Shown: positions 1 through 8,350 of the stretch, piece after piece
How positions within the stretch are numbered: the first letter of the stretch is position 1
Layout of the letters: each line of letters opens with the position of its first letter
DNA from: Mycolicibacterium fluoranthenivorans
Lineage (GTDB): Bacteria > Actinomycetota > Actinomycetes > Mycobacteriales > Mycobacteriaceae
Direction: 5' to 3'
Assembly (NCBI RefSeq): GCF_011758805.1
Contig: NZ_JAANOW010000001.1
Span: 3,348,001-3,412,000 of the forward strand
Length of the DNA stretch: 64,000 nucleotides
The notes under the pieces: model-generated
What the model was told of the DNA's origin: nothing
What the model saw: the letters and a program-made list of their open reading frames with translations, nothing else
The model's database searches: none
Made by a program: the position numbers and the translations under genes

Positions 1-362
1 CATTGAGCTTCTGGACGCAGCCGGGCGTCTACACCGTGATGGACAAGAGCAATCCGGTGATCATGGACTCGTCCACCTACGGTCTGCCGATCAACTCGCA
101 CCTCGGCTACAAGGAGTCGATCCCCTATGCGGTGCGGGTCAGCACCGACGGTGTGTACCTGCATGAGCTGGATGCCACAGTGTGGGCGCAGGGCAAGACC
201 GACACCAGCCACGGCTGTCTGAACCTCAACCACGACAATGCGCAGTGGTTCTACAACTTCTCCGTGCCCGGCGATGTCGTGGAGGTACGCAACACCGGCG
301 GTAAGCCGTTGCAGCTCTGGCAGAACGGCGACTGGAGTGTGCCGTGGGAGCAGTGGGCCTGA
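1..362 (+). CDS. L,D-transpeptidase, C-terminal part (5' end outside window)
   Basis: This is the end of a YkuD-type L,D-transpeptidase, which makes 3-3 cross-links in mycobacterial peptidoglycan outside the membrane. The catalytic motif SHGCLNL is present, with the nucleophilic cysteine in HGC. Upstream of it is the family block IMDSSTYGLPINS and downstream is the typical DVVEV...GDW..PWEQW ending of mycobacterial Ldt proteins. The reading frame is open back to base 1 with no convincing start or signal peptide, so the N-terminal Ig-like domains and export signal lie before the window. Which Ldt paralogue it is cannot be decided from this fragment; the ending resembles the LprQ/Ldt5 type as much as Ldt2. 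Confidence 0.9.
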   Translation, partial: LSFWTQPGVYTVMDKSNPVIMDSSTYGLPINSHLGYKESIPYAVRVSTDGVYLHELDATVWAQGKTDTSHGCLNLNHDNAQWFYNFSVPGDVVEVRNTGGKPLQLWQNGDWSVPWEQWA

Positions 363-365
363 GCC

Positions 366-794
366 TCAACGCAGTTCGGCGAGGTTCTGCACCGACCGGC
401 GGACATCGGACTTCAACACCGCGGCGACCAGCGCGCCGACCGGCCCACCGAGAAGTCCACCGGACAGGTCTGCGACCAGATGGAACGTCGATCCGGGCTG
501 CTCATCGGCCACCGTCATTGCCAGCGCGATCTGTACCCCGCCACGTCCCCGACCGACAAGCCGAATTCGCTGCGGTTCTTCGTAATCGGTGACCCGCCAA
601 TGAATGGTGTTGCGGAAACCCTTCACCTTGATCAGCGACGACACCTTGGTACCCGCCTCGATGGAAGCCGGCGGTGGACTGTGCCAGCCGCCAAAGATCG
701 TCAGCCACTCCTCGAACCGCTGTAGGTCTGAGGCCAGTTTCCAGGCCTGATCCGGTGTCAGATCCGAGGACACCGACACGTCGACTTTTGCCAT
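366..794 (-). CDS. SRPBCC family protein
   Basis: This 142-residue protein has the look of a START/Bet v1-like (SRPBCC) ligand-binding fold. The N-terminus reads MAKVDVSVSSDLTPDQAWKL, typical of polyketide-cyclase/dehydrase-like members, followed by a W-rich strand (WLTIFGGWH) and a C-terminal amphipathic helix. I chose the ATG at 794 because the family homology begins there; a longer reading frame upstream is low-quality sequence. It lies convergent to the L,D-transpeptidase (3 bases between stops) and downstream of the ferritin-like gene, from which a hairpin separates it. The ligand is unknown. No signal peptide or membrane segment is visible. Confidence 0.75.
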   Translation of the reverse strand: MAKVDVSVSSDLTPDQAWKLASDLQRFEEWLTIFGGWHSPPPASIEAGTKVSSLIKVKGFRNTIHWRVTDYEEPQRIRLVGRGRGGVQIALAMTVADEQPGSTFHLVADLSGGLLGGPVGALVAAVLKSDVRRSVQNLAELR

Positions 795-834
795 GGCAGG
801 TCGATACTTTCTGTTCTGGGTGCGGACACGATAC

Positions 835-863
835 GGTGCCCCGCGGCTAGGGCACGGGGCACC
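835..863 (-). terminator. Hairpin after the ferritin-like gene
   Basis: A perfect 9-bp inverted repeat, GGTGCCCCG (835-843) and CGGGGCACC (855-863), with an 11-base loop. It sits just past the stop codon of the minus-strand gene at 878-1840. There is no T-tract, which is common for mycobacterial terminators. Confidence 0.6.
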
Positions 864-877
864 GATGATCGGTCGGG

Positions 878-1840
878 TCAGCTGATCCCGACAACCTCTT
901 GTGCGATTGCGGCCAGCCTGGTTTGCGCCGCCGAGACGACGCGCTGACGGTTCTTGTGCGCTTCCTCCCACGCCACGATGACCCGAATGTCGCTGGGATC
1001 GGTCAGTTCCTTGACGGCCGAGATTGCCTCGGCCACCGGAAGTTCGTCGTAGTCGGCGATCGGCAGCTCGGCGGGATCCAGCGCCCCGGACGCGCTGCGC
1101 AGCGCGTGCAGCGCGTCGGCGGCCTGTTCGGCGCCGTCACCCCGGGTGATGTCCTCGGCAGCGGCCAGTGCGGCATCACGCGAACCGGACAGCACCCGGC
1201 CGGCCAACTCCCCTGCGTGGGCGCCGCGGTCGATCAGCTGATCGACATTCGGGCGGAAGTTGCGAATGACCTCCAGCGCGCGGTCCACGCTGCGCGCGGT
1301 CCACAGCCCCGGCAGATTGGCCAATTTCACCGCCGCGCCGGTAGCCGCCTGCAGCGGCGTGCGGCGAAGGGCGGCCGGACCACCCAGCGCATCCTCGGCC
1401 AGCACCGTCGTCAACCACTCCACCGTCGCGGCGTGCGCGGTGATCAGCCGGTCGGCCAGCGCGATGACCTCGGGCTGTTTGGCAGCCACCGCCAGCGCCT
1501 TGATGTAACGCGAACGGTCGAGCAGTTGGTCCTCCAGAGCCAGGTCGCCGAGCAGCGCCTCGTCGAACGGCTCGGCCTGCTCGGTCAGCGCCTTGACCGC
1601 GGCCGCGGCACGACCGAGGAACGGGCCGATGACATCGGGATAACCGCCCAGGTCACGGATGGCCTGTTCGATGGCTGCGGCGCGATCGCGGCCGTTGGCG
1701 GCGTTCCGAGTCAGCTCACGCTTGACGGCCTCGGTGCGGGCCTGGGCAACCCTGGTCTCGGCGATCTGGACCTCGGTGTTGGTCAGGTCCAATACGGTGC
1801 GTAGCTGTGCAAGCAGTGTGGTGGTGTCAGCGATAGACAT
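878..1840 (-). CDS. Ferritin-like domain protein
   Basis: This 320-residue protein is almost entirely helical. The N-terminal half carries glutamates at spacings expected of a ferritin-like four-helix bundle (TNTEVQIAETRVAQ, ALEDQLLDRSRYIKAL). The C-terminal half is Ala/Leu-rich helix without recognised catalytic residues. Mycobacterial proteins of this type are usually annotated only as ferritin-like or hypothetical. The ATG at 1840 follows an AAAGGGG ribosome-binding site; an upstream in-frame ATG at 1885 has none and adds a basic tail unlike the family. Iron binding is inferred from the fold and not shown. Confidence 0.65.
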   Translation of the reverse strand: MSIADTTTLLAQLRTVLDLTNTEVQIAETRVAQARTEAVKRELTRNAANGRDRAAAIEQAIRDLGGYPDVIGPFLGRAAAAVKALTEQAEPFDEALLGDLALEDQLLDRSRYIKALAVAAKQPEVIALADRLITAHAATVEWLTTVLAEDALGGPAALRRTPLQAATGAAVKLANLPGLWTARSVDRALEVIRNFRPNVDQLIDRGAHAGELAGRVLSGSRDAALAAAEDITRGDGAEQAADALHALRSASGALDPAELPIADYDELPVAEAISAVKELTDPSDIRVIVAWEEAHKNRQRVVSAAQTRLAAIAQEVVGIS

Positions 1841-2028
1841 GGATTTCGCCCCTTTACGTTGGCGGATGTGTCGGCGCAAGTGCACCTTGCTCTCCGGGTA
1901 CCCGGCCGTATCGGGCCGCTACGCGCCCAACCGGAAATTGACCCCATGACATGGGTCACACAAAGCGGACACCTCAGCCGATCGGCAGCGGCCGCTACCC
2001 GAGGATCTGGTGGGCAAACCCCACCGGT

Positions 2029-2235
2029 TCAGTGGTGCAGCACATCACCGCGGCCGACCTCGACCTGAAAGTGCTTGTCACCCCAGGCGTCGGCGACCAC
2101 GAACTGCACGCGCTTGGGCCGCCCGAAGACCGAGGTCGACACGACCGTACCCGTGGAACCGGCCGGCACCGCCGGAACATCCATGCCCTCGATCCGCCTG
2201 CGGGCAGTCACCACATCACCTTTTCGGCACGCCAT
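2029..2235 (-). CDS. Small conserved hypothetical protein (68 aa)
   Basis: A 68-residue basic protein beginning MACRKGDVVTARRRIEGMDV, with predicted short beta strands (GTVVSTSVFGRPKRVQFVV). The alternating beta pattern suggests a small SH3-like or KOW-like barrel. A purine-rich GGGGGGACT stretch precedes the ATG at the right distance. Similar short proteins occur in other mycobacteria as far as I recall, but I know of no assigned function. It is a free-standing gene between the ferritin-like and acyl-CoA dehydrogenase genes. Confidence 0.6.
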   Translation of the reverse strand: MACRKGDVVTARRRIEGMDVPAVPAGSTGTVVSTSVFGRPKRVQFVVADAWGDKHFQVEVGRGDVLHH

Positions 2236-2391
2236 CCTTGCAGTCCCCCCGGTTTCCCCTGACCGACACGGAAGCGGAGCATCCCCATGCTTGACCCGAC
2301 TCCCGCGTGCATCATGACCGATCGCTCACTGGGAGCGCAACCAATTTTGATTGCGGCGCTTCGCTTCGCGCGTGCGATGTTCGAACCGAGT

Positions 2392-3426
2392 TCAGGACGA
2401 AAACCGGCCCACCAGAAGCTCTTTGAGCTCGGGACGACTCGCCGCGACCACGGTGAAGGTGGCGTTCCTGGCCAGCAGCTGCGCGGGTGAGGAGATCGTC
2501 AACGCCGGTCCGCCGGTGGCGGCCACCAAAGCGCCCGCCGCCCGCACCGCCAACTCGGCCCCTTCGGCCCTCGCCGCCAGCAGCTCAGCCGAGTCCGCCA
2601 TACCGGCATCCAGACGTGCGCGGACGGCGTCGGCCTTGGCCTGCAATGCGATTGCGGCATCACCATGGCCCAGCGCGCCGATCAGTCGGGTGCACCGCCC
2701 GGCAATGCCCAGCGGTAACGTGCCGTTCAGGCGTGAGCCGAAGTTCTGATTCGCCATGAAATCCGGGCGACTGACCTGGCTCACGATGCGATCGTCCGGA
2801 ATCAAGAGGCCGTCGATGTCCAGCGACACCGTCCGTGTCGCGTCGGCGACGAACAGCGGAACGGCGCTGACGTTGGCGATTCCGGCTTGCGGCTTCGCCG
2901 GAATCACCCCCGCGACGATATCGCCGGTGGCGATATCACCCGCGGATATCTGAAGCAGATCGATGATGCCCCAGCCACTCACGAACGGCGCGTGACCCGA
3001 CAACCGCCATCCGCCGTCGACGCGCTCGGCGCGCACCCGCGGAGGAACCGGGACCGCACCGGCGTAGGCCACGCCACCCCGGATCCGCCCGGCCACGACC
3101 TCCGGCAGCACCTCGTCGCGCAGCGCGGTGTTCGGGGAGGCGGCCAGCGCCGCAACCATGCCGTGATGCTGCACCCAGGTGAATGTGGTGGGCAGGCACG
3201 CCCCGGCCAGCGTCTCGAGGATCTCCACCATCTGTGGCAGCCCGAGGCCCGGTCCGCCCAGCTGGGCAGGCGCCGCGATGCCGTACAACCCGGACTCGGC
3301 AAGCCGCTGCCAGTGGCCCGCCGGCACGGCTCCCGTCCGATCCACCTCCACCGACGCGGGAAACAGCACGCCATCGGCGATATCGTGGGCCGCCGCGACC
3401 AGACGTGCCGTGTCGGTATCGGTCAC
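2392..3426 (-). CDS. Acyl-CoA dehydrogenase family protein
   Basis: This 344-residue protein has the acyl-CoA dehydrogenase layout: an N-terminal helical domain with the GLYGIAAPAQLGGPGL block, a middle beta domain (SGHAPFVSGWGIIDLL), and a C-terminal helical bundle. It is shorter than the usual 380-400 residues, and I could not identify the active-site glutamate with confidence, so the substrate is unknown. The GTG at 3426 gives the natural N-terminus MTDTDTARLVAAAHDIADG; an upstream ATG at 3468 is possible but adds atypical sequence. It is divergent from the FKBP lipoprotein gene, with about 90 bases between the starts. Confidence 0.8.
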   Translation of the reverse strand: MTDTDTARLVAAAHDIADGVLFPASVEVDRTGAVPAGHWQRLAESGLYGIAAPAQLGGPGLGLPQMVEILETLAGACLPTTFTWVQHHGMVAALAASPNTALRDEVLPEVVAGRIRGGVAYAGAVPVPPRVRAERVDGGWRLSGHAPFVSGWGIIDLLQISAGDIATGDIVAGVIPAKPQAGIANVSAVPLFVADATRTVSLDIDGLLIPDDRIVSQVSRPDFMANQNFGSRLNGTLPLGIAGRCTRLIGALGHGDAAIALQAKADAVRARLDAGMADSAELLAARAEGAELAVRAAGALVAATGGPALTISSPAQLLARNATFTVVAASRPELKELLVGRFSS

Positions 3427-3516
3427 GACGCCGACGGTAACCCAGCGGTGCCCGCGATGGTGGTCCACGCTCCCCGGCCGGGGCTAGCGGCCAAGCCCAT
3501 ATCGCGCGGTTGTAGC

Positions 3517-4158
3517 GTGACGGTCGTGAACTCTTCCCGTGTCTCTGCCTCTGTCGCACTCCTGGCCGGTGCCGCTTCCCTGGTCATGACGCTTTCCGCA
3601 TGCGGCTCGGACTCGGACACGTCGTCGAAACCCTCGGCGAGCTCGCCGTCGATCGCTCAGGTCGGGTCCTCGATTCCCGAAGCTCCCCCGGCGACCCCCA
3701 GCTGCCCCACCGCGGCCCCTGCAAGCGCCGGGACACCCGAGTGGACGTTGGCAGGCACCACCGGCAACGTCGAGGTCAGTGGCTCCACCGATACGACGGC
3801 GCCGTATGTGAAGGTCGGCGGACCGTTCAGCGTCACCGAGACCCAGGTGCACACCCTCAAAGCCGGCGACGGACCTGTGGTGTCCCCGACGGCGACCGTG
3901 CTGGTCTGCTACATGGGCGTCAACGGTCGCGACGGCTCGGTGTTCGACAGCAGCTACGAGCGCGGCACCCCGGCCGATTTTCCGCTGAACGGCGTCGTGC
4001 CCGGCTTCCAGAAGGCCATCGCGGGCCAGAAGGTCGGGTCCACCGTCGCGGTCGCGATGAACTCGGCCGACGGCTACCCCAACGGGCAGCCGGCTGCCGG
4101 AATCCAGGCCGGCGACAGCCTCGTGTTCGCGATCAAGATCCTGGACGCGACCGCCTGA
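3517..4158 (+). CDS. FKBP-type peptidyl-prolyl isomerase lipoprotein
   Basis: This 213-residue exported protein has a signal peptide ending in the lipobox LSAC, so it is probably diacylglycerol-anchored on the outer face of the membrane. After an acidic/Ser/Pro-rich linker comes an FKBP fold recognisable by VFDSSYERGTPADFPL, the segment GVVPGFQKAIAGQKVGS and the ending DSLVFAIKILDA. This family catalyses proline cis-trans isomerisation in exported proteins. A GTG at 3526 is an alternative start and gives a shorter signal peptide. Its stop directly abuts the stop of the next gene on the opposite strand. Confidence 0.85.
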   Translation: MTVVNSSRVSASVALLAGAASLVMTLSACGSDSDTSSKPSASSPSIAQVGSSIPEAPPATPSCPTAAPASAGTPEWTLAGTTGNVEVSGSTDTTAPYVKVGGPFSVTETQVHTLKAGDGPVVSPTATVLVCYMGVNGRDGSVFDSSYERGTPADFPLNGVVPGFQKAIAGQKVGSTVAVAMNSADGYPNGQPAAGIQAGDSLVFAIKILDATA

Positions 4159-5913
4159 TCACAGGTCGATGACCACGTCGTTCCGGGGCGTGGACACACA
4201 CAGCAGCACGTTTCCCGCGGCCGGCGGCTCCAGCGGCTCCAGGGTGTAGTCGACGTCACCGGCGAGCAGGGCTGTTTCGCAGTTGTGGCACACGCCGGTG
4301 CGGCATGACCATCGGGCCGGCACATCACATGCCTCCGCGAACTCGAGCATGCTGCCGTACCCGGTGCCCCACGGCGCCGACAGCGCGCTGCGGGCGAATT
4401 GCACCATGGGTCCCGTACCGACGGGGCCGCGCGGCGGATGCGGTGCAACGGGTGCGGTCGGCATCAGCCCCGGCGTGAGTGCGGTACGGGCGCCGAAAAT
4501 CTCGGTGCTGATCTTGGTGGCGTCGACACCGCACTCGACAAGCGCCTCGCCGACCTCCCGCATGAACGCCTCCGGACCACACACGAACACGGATGCGTCA
4601 ACCGGAAGATCGAGCCGGCGCAGCGCATCCACCGATATCCGGCCCGGCTCGTCATAGTCGACGCCGATTCGGTCGGACTGCGTCGGCGCACTGAAGTAGA
4701 CCCGAGATTCGCTGCGCGGCAGCGTCTTCAACAGATCACGCACTTCCGCGGCGAAGGCCTGGCGGGCGCCGTCGCGCGCCCCGTGCAGCCACCACACCGA
4801 ACGATCCCGGTGGGCCGCGGCGAGGGCGTGCAACATCGACAGCATCGGGGTCACTCCTACTCCGGCCGAGATCAGGATCACCGGGCCGGTATCGGTCCCG
4901 AGAACGAAAGTCCCACGCGGCGCGGCGATGTCGAGCGCTGCACCGACGGCGACGTGCTCGTGAATCCACCGGCTGACCGCACCCTGCGATTCGCGTTTGA
5001 CGCCGATGCGATATCTGCCCGAGGTGGGATCATTCGACAGCGAGTAGTTCCGAATGAGACTGCTCGTGCCACCGTCGACGGGTACCCGCACCGCAATCGA
5101 CTGCCCCGCCTGCCATTCGGGCAGCGGCTGCGCGTCGGCCAGGGTGAACGAGGTCACCTCCAAGCCCTCGCGTTCGACCTCGACCACCCGCAGCGTGCGC
5201 CACCCGGACCACGCCGGCGGGCCCGCGGACATCCCCGTCAGCCCGGGATTCCCGGCTGGGGCAGCGTTTTCCCCGGCATCGTCGAGCAGAGCCCGCAGCG
5301 AGGTCTTCCATCCCGGGCTCAACGCGTCGACACGCAGTGCCCGTTGCAGACCGGCGCGCGGATGGCCCGGCAGATAGAGCAACGCGTCGATCTCGGCCAC
5401 GGTCACACCTTCCGGGCCGTCGGCGACCTTCACGATGTCATCGCCGGCCTGGACGTGCCCTTCACGCAATACCCGACAATAGAATCCGGGCCGACGGTGC
5501 GAGACCAGGAGAGCGGCCATCCGCGGCTCATCGAGGCGCAGACCCAGTCGATAGCACGTGACTCTTGGCTGCGTCACCTCAAGAAGGGCCTCGCCGATCT
5601 GATACCGGTCACCGATACACACCTCGTCGTCGGGCAGTCCGTCGACGGTGAAGTTCTCCCCGAAGTCACCAGGGTGCAGGTCGCGATCGAGTTCGCCCAT
5701 CCAATGCCGGTACGAGTCGAGTTGATAAACCAGCACCGCGCGGTTCTCTCCGCCGTGGCCGCCGAGATCGCCCTGGCCGTCGCCGTCGATGTTGAGCCGG
5801 CGGACCATCCGCGGGCCCTCGACCGGCGTCTTCCAGGCTCCCGTATAGACGATGCGGTCCTTCCAGGGCACCTCTGCCGGCAATCCGACATTCACCGATG
5901 CGAGTGTCGCCAT
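4159..5913 (-). CDS. MOSC / FAD-NAD reductase / 2Fe-2S ferredoxin fusion protein
   Basis: This 584-residue protein joins three modules. Residues about 1-210 are a MOSC domain (YiiM-like, with GGENRAVLVYQ, GENFTVDG and QPRVTCYRLG). Residues about 240-460 are a ferredoxin-NADP reductase type unit with the flavin motif RNYSLSND and the nucleotide motif GVGVTPMLSML. The last 80 residues are a plant-type 2Fe-2S domain with CRTGVCHNC and a distal cysteine in LLCVSTP. The architecture suggests NAD(P)H electrons passing through flavin and iron-sulfur to a substrate held by the MOSC domain, as in pathways that reduce N-hydroxylated compounds. The ATG at 5913 gives MATLASVNVGLP; an earlier in-frame start adds seven residues. 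Confidence 0.88.
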   Translation of the reverse strand: MATLASVNVGLPAEVPWKDRIVYTGAWKTPVEGPRMVRRLNIDGDGQGDLGGHGGENRAVLVYQLDSYRHWMGELDRDLHPGDFGENFTVDGLPDDEVCIGDRYQIGEALLEVTQPRVTCYRLGLRLDEPRMAALLVSHRRPGFYCRVLREGHVQAGDDIVKVADGPEGVTVAEIDALLYLPGHPRAGLQRALRVDALSPGWKTSLRALLDDAGENAAPAGNPGLTGMSAGPPAWSGWRTLRVVEVEREGLEVTSFTLADAQPLPEWQAGQSIAVRVPVDGGTSSLIRNYSLSNDPTSGRYRIGVKRESQGAVSRWIHEHVAVGAALDIAAPRGTFVLGTDTGPVILISAGVGVTPMLSMLHALAAAHRDRSVWWLHGARDGARQAFAAEVRDLLKTLPRSESRVYFSAPTQSDRIGVDYDEPGRISVDALRRLDLPVDASVFVCGPEAFMREVGEALVECGVDATKISTEIFGARTALTPGLMPTAPVAPHPPRGPVGTGPMVQFARSALSAPWGTGYGSMLEFAEACDVPARWSCRTGVCHNCETALLAGDVDYTLEPLEPPAAGNVLLCVSTPRNDVVIDL

Positions 5914-6021
5914 GGCCGTTGAGCCTAGTTCCACCAGACACTTTCCGGAGGGTGTCGGCCACCCAACCCCGGGCTGCGCATCCGGCCGGGCCGCGGCCGT
6001 TGGCGGAACCCCACCCAGCGC

Positions 6022-6058
6022 TGTAGCATATTGCTACATATCGTTGCACTCTGCTACA
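6022..6058 (+). promoter_or_regulatory. Palindromic operator of the ParD-like/zeta module
   Basis: TGTAGCA (6022-6028), TAT, TGCTACA (6032-6038) is a perfect 7-3-7 inverted repeat. A third identical half-site TGCTACA lies at 6052-6058, exactly 20 bases (two helix turns) after the second, and runs into the ribosome-binding site AGGAG of the antitoxin gene. Antitoxins commonly repress their own operons through such repeats. That role is inferred here. Confidence 0.7.
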
Positions 6059-6068
6059 GGAGCCTATC

Positions 6069-6458
6069 GTGACTGACGTCGCCGACAAGCCGACCCGCAT
6101 TGCCGCCGACCTGTTCGACAGCGCGGCAGCTGAAGGCCGCAGGCAGAGCCGCTCAGCCAAGCAGCAGCTCGATCACTGGGCCCGCGTGGGGCGGGCGGTG
6201 TCCGCACAACAGACCGCCCCCCGCCGCCGGGTCGAGGCCGCCCTGTCCGGAACCCTGCCCCTGGCCGACCTCTCCGAAGAAGAAGGTGTGGTGTTCAACG
6301 CCGAGATCAGCGCCGCCATCGAAGAGAAGTTGGTGCGCTCCGACTACGGTGCCGCCCTGGCGGCGCGCGGCATCACCACGGTGGCCATCGACGAGGACGG
6401 CCAGCTGGTCGAGTACCACCCCGACGGCACCTCCGTGGCGCTGGGCCCGGCGTCCTGA
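6069..6458 (+). CDS. ParD-like antitoxin
   Basis: This 129-residue protein resembles the ParD-like antitoxin family: an N-terminal DNA-binding-type helix region (IAADLFDSAAAEGRRQSRSA, then a QLDHWARVGRAVS helix) and a C-terminal section of short strands (TTVAIDEDGQLVEYHPDG). It starts at GTG 6069, eight bases after an AGGAG site. It is followed 11 bases later by a zeta-type toxin gene, the usual antitoxin-first order. The product should bind and silence the toxin and repress the operator just upstream. Confidence 0.8.
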   Translation: MTDVADKPTRIAADLFDSAAAEGRRQSRSAKQQLDHWARVGRAVSAQQTAPRRRVEAALSGTLPLADLSEEEGVVFNAEISAAIEEKLVRSDYGAALAARGITTVAIDEDGQLVEYHPDGTSVALGPAS

Positions 6459-6469
6459 CCTGAGCGGCG

Positions 6470-7048
6470 GTGAAACGTCTCGACCTCGTCGTCGGCCCCA
6501 ACGGAGCGGGTAAATCCACCTTCGTCGAACTGACCCTCGCTCCCCTGCTGCCCGGCAGTGCATTCGTCAATGCCGATGAGATCGCCAAGCGGCGCTGGCC
6601 CGACGATCCTGCGGCACATTCCTACGAGGCGGCACGGATCGCCGCAACGACCCGGTCCGCGTTGATCGCGCGGGGCGACTCGTTCATCGCCGAAACCGTC
6701 TTCTCCCACCCGTCGAAACTCGAGCTGATCACCGAAGCTGCAACTGCCGGATACGTTGTCGCGCTTCATATCCTGATCATCCCCGAGGAGTTGGCGGTTC
6801 ATCGGGTGCGGCTGCGCGTGTCTGCCGGCGGGCACAGCGTTCCCGAGGACAAGATCCGCGAACGCCACCGGCGGCTGTGGACCCTGGTCGCGCGGGCCGC
6901 CCGAATCGCCGACAACACCACCGTGTACGACAATTCGGCCGTCCGGGGGCCACGTGTCGTGGCACAGATCAGTTCCGGCTTGCTGATCGGACAACCCGGT
7001 TGGCCGGACTGGGCCGCCGACGAGTTGACGCGCCAGTGGCCGCAGTGA
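6470..7048 (+). CDS. Zeta-type toxin (P-loop kinase)
   Basis: This 192-residue protein has a P-loop GPNGAGKST at residues 9-17, the zeta-type segment VNADEIAK around residue 36, and AETVFSHPSK, which fit the zeta toxin/predicted ATPase family. True zeta toxins phosphorylate UDP-activated sugars and so block cell-wall synthesis; whether this branch does the same is unproven. A basic run (RERHRRLW) in the second half could serve in phosphate transfer. It starts at GTG 6470 and is probably co-transcribed and partly translationally coupled with the antitoxin. Confidence 0.82.
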   Translation: MKRLDLVVGPNGAGKSTFVELTLAPLLPGSAFVNADEIAKRRWPDDPAAHSYEAARIAATTRSALIARGDSFIAETVFSHPSKLELITEAATAGYVVALHILIIPEELAVHRVRLRVSAGGHSVPEDKIRERHRRLWTLVARAARIADNTTVYDNSAVRGPRVVAQISSGLLIGQPGWPDWAADELTRQWPQ

Positions 7049-7059
7049 TCGCGGCGCGG

Positions 7060-8280
7060 CTATGCCACCCGGCTCACGTGTGCGGCGGATTCGCCGACGG
7101 CCACCTCGCCGTCACCGATCATCGTCCGTAGCAACGCGAGCTGTTCCCGCTGTCCACGCAGGGCGGCGCGCTCCATCCCGCCGGGAGCCGCCATGGCGAT
7201 CACGCTGCGAACCACATTGACCGGCAACCGCATCAGCGGGTACCACGGCGGCACGTGGGCGGGCAGCCCCAGCATTCTCATCCCCCTGGGACCGAGGAAC
7301 GCACTGGTCACCGACAGGTGCTGAAGGCGCGCCAGCCGCCGCCGCAGCCCACGCAGGCTGTCGTAGTGCCACCCCAGGGGGTCGTCCGCCATGGGTACAG
7401 CCAACTGGCGGGTCGACTCGTCGGGGGTCGACAGAGCCGTCAGCGTGTGGAACAGGATCCGGATGGCATCACGGAAACTGTTCGGCAACCATTCGTCCTC
7501 GACACCGATGAGCCACCCCACGTAGCGCGTCAGATGGGCGATGGCCTCCAGATCCTCTGGTGCGTTGAGGATTCCCATCCCGAGTCCACCCACCGGTGGT
7601 GCGATGAGCGCACCGACCAGCGTCGCCGCCATATCGGTCTGGTTGACCGGCACACCCCAGGCCTCGGCGCGCCAATCCGGCATCTGCCCGACATGCCTGC
7701 GCACGAAGGAATGGATGAGTCGCACGCGGATCGTGGACCGGTACCCGATTCCCCGCGGTTGCAGCCCGTCCTCGGAGATGACGTCCATGGCCCACTGCAT
7801 GGTCTCGGCGAAGCGCTTGTTGGAACCCTTCTCCAGCGCCCCGGTGCGCAACAGCGTCTTGTTGAAACCGGCGAACTGATACCCGCCCAGCAGGGATACA
7901 TCCCGCGCGACGTACATGCCGTCCGCACCACCCCGGCGCAACGCCCGCTGGCCGCGCCGCAGCACCGCGGGATCCACCCAGTCGGGTACCGCCTCGACCG
8001 TGCGGAAGAAATCACGCAGCGGTTGCGGCGCCTCGGGAACGCTCGCGATGCCCTCGGCGAGCGCCCGGTCGAACAAGGGGCGGGTCTGCGCCAGGCCGGT
8101 GTCGATCATCCAGTCCAGCAGCCGATCCATGGGCTCGTCACCGACGGTGAGCCGCTCCCCCAGGCTGCGCCACTGGTCAGCGGACGGGGTGCGGATCCCG
8201 AGTGCCAGCGCCAGCAGCTTGATCATCCCGGGTACCGGACGGGGCGACTCGGGATGGCGAGTCGGAATATGCGCGGACAT
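7060..8280 (-). CDS. Oxygenase MpaB family protein (DUF2236)
   Basis: This 406-residue protein matches the MpaB/latex-clearing-protein-like family of haem-binding oxygenases. Characteristic segments are DGMYVARDVSLLGGYQFAGF, a His-containing helix (RLIHSFVRRHVG) and PVNQTDMAATLVG. Members are usually linked to oxidative cleavage of isoprenoid or aromatic compounds, but the substrate is unknown here. The ATG at 8280 has a good AAAGGGGAG site. The gene is divergent from a TetR regulator, with 70 bases between the starts, so regulation by that protein is likely. Confidence 0.8.
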   Translation of the reverse strand: MSAHIPTRHPESPRPVPGMIKLLALALGIRTPSADQWRSLGERLTVGDEPMDRLLDWMIDTGLAQTRPLFDRALAEGIASVPEAPQPLRDFFRTVEAVPDWVDPAVLRRGQRALRRGGADGMYVARDVSLLGGYQFAGFNKTLLRTGALEKGSNKRFAETMQWAMDVISEDGLQPRGIGYRSTIRVRLIHSFVRRHVGQMPDWRAEAWGVPVNQTDMAATLVGALIAPPVGGLGMGILNAPEDLEAIAHLTRYVGWLIGVEDEWLPNSFRDAIRILFHTLTALSTPDESTRQLAVPMADDPLGWHYDSLRGLRRRLARLQHLSVTSAFLGPRGMRMLGLPAHVPPWYPLMRLPVNVVRSVIAMAAPGGMERAALRGQREQLALLRTMIGDGEVAVGESAAHVSRVA

Positions 8281-8350
8281 CGGTGCTCCCCTTTGAGCCT
8301 TTTGGACTACGTGTGTGATCAAAAATAGGTCCGGGGGTAAGGTGCTGTCA

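Noticed and set aside
2380..2400. GTTCGAACC-like T-loop suggesting a tRNA
   Set aside because: No matching acceptor, D or anticodon stems around it; it merges into the end of the acyl-CoA dehydrogenase gene.
4399..5922. 507-codon plus-strand frame opposite the MOSC fusion
   Set aside because: Arg/His-rich shadow; the minus-strand protein has unmistakable motifs along the whole length.
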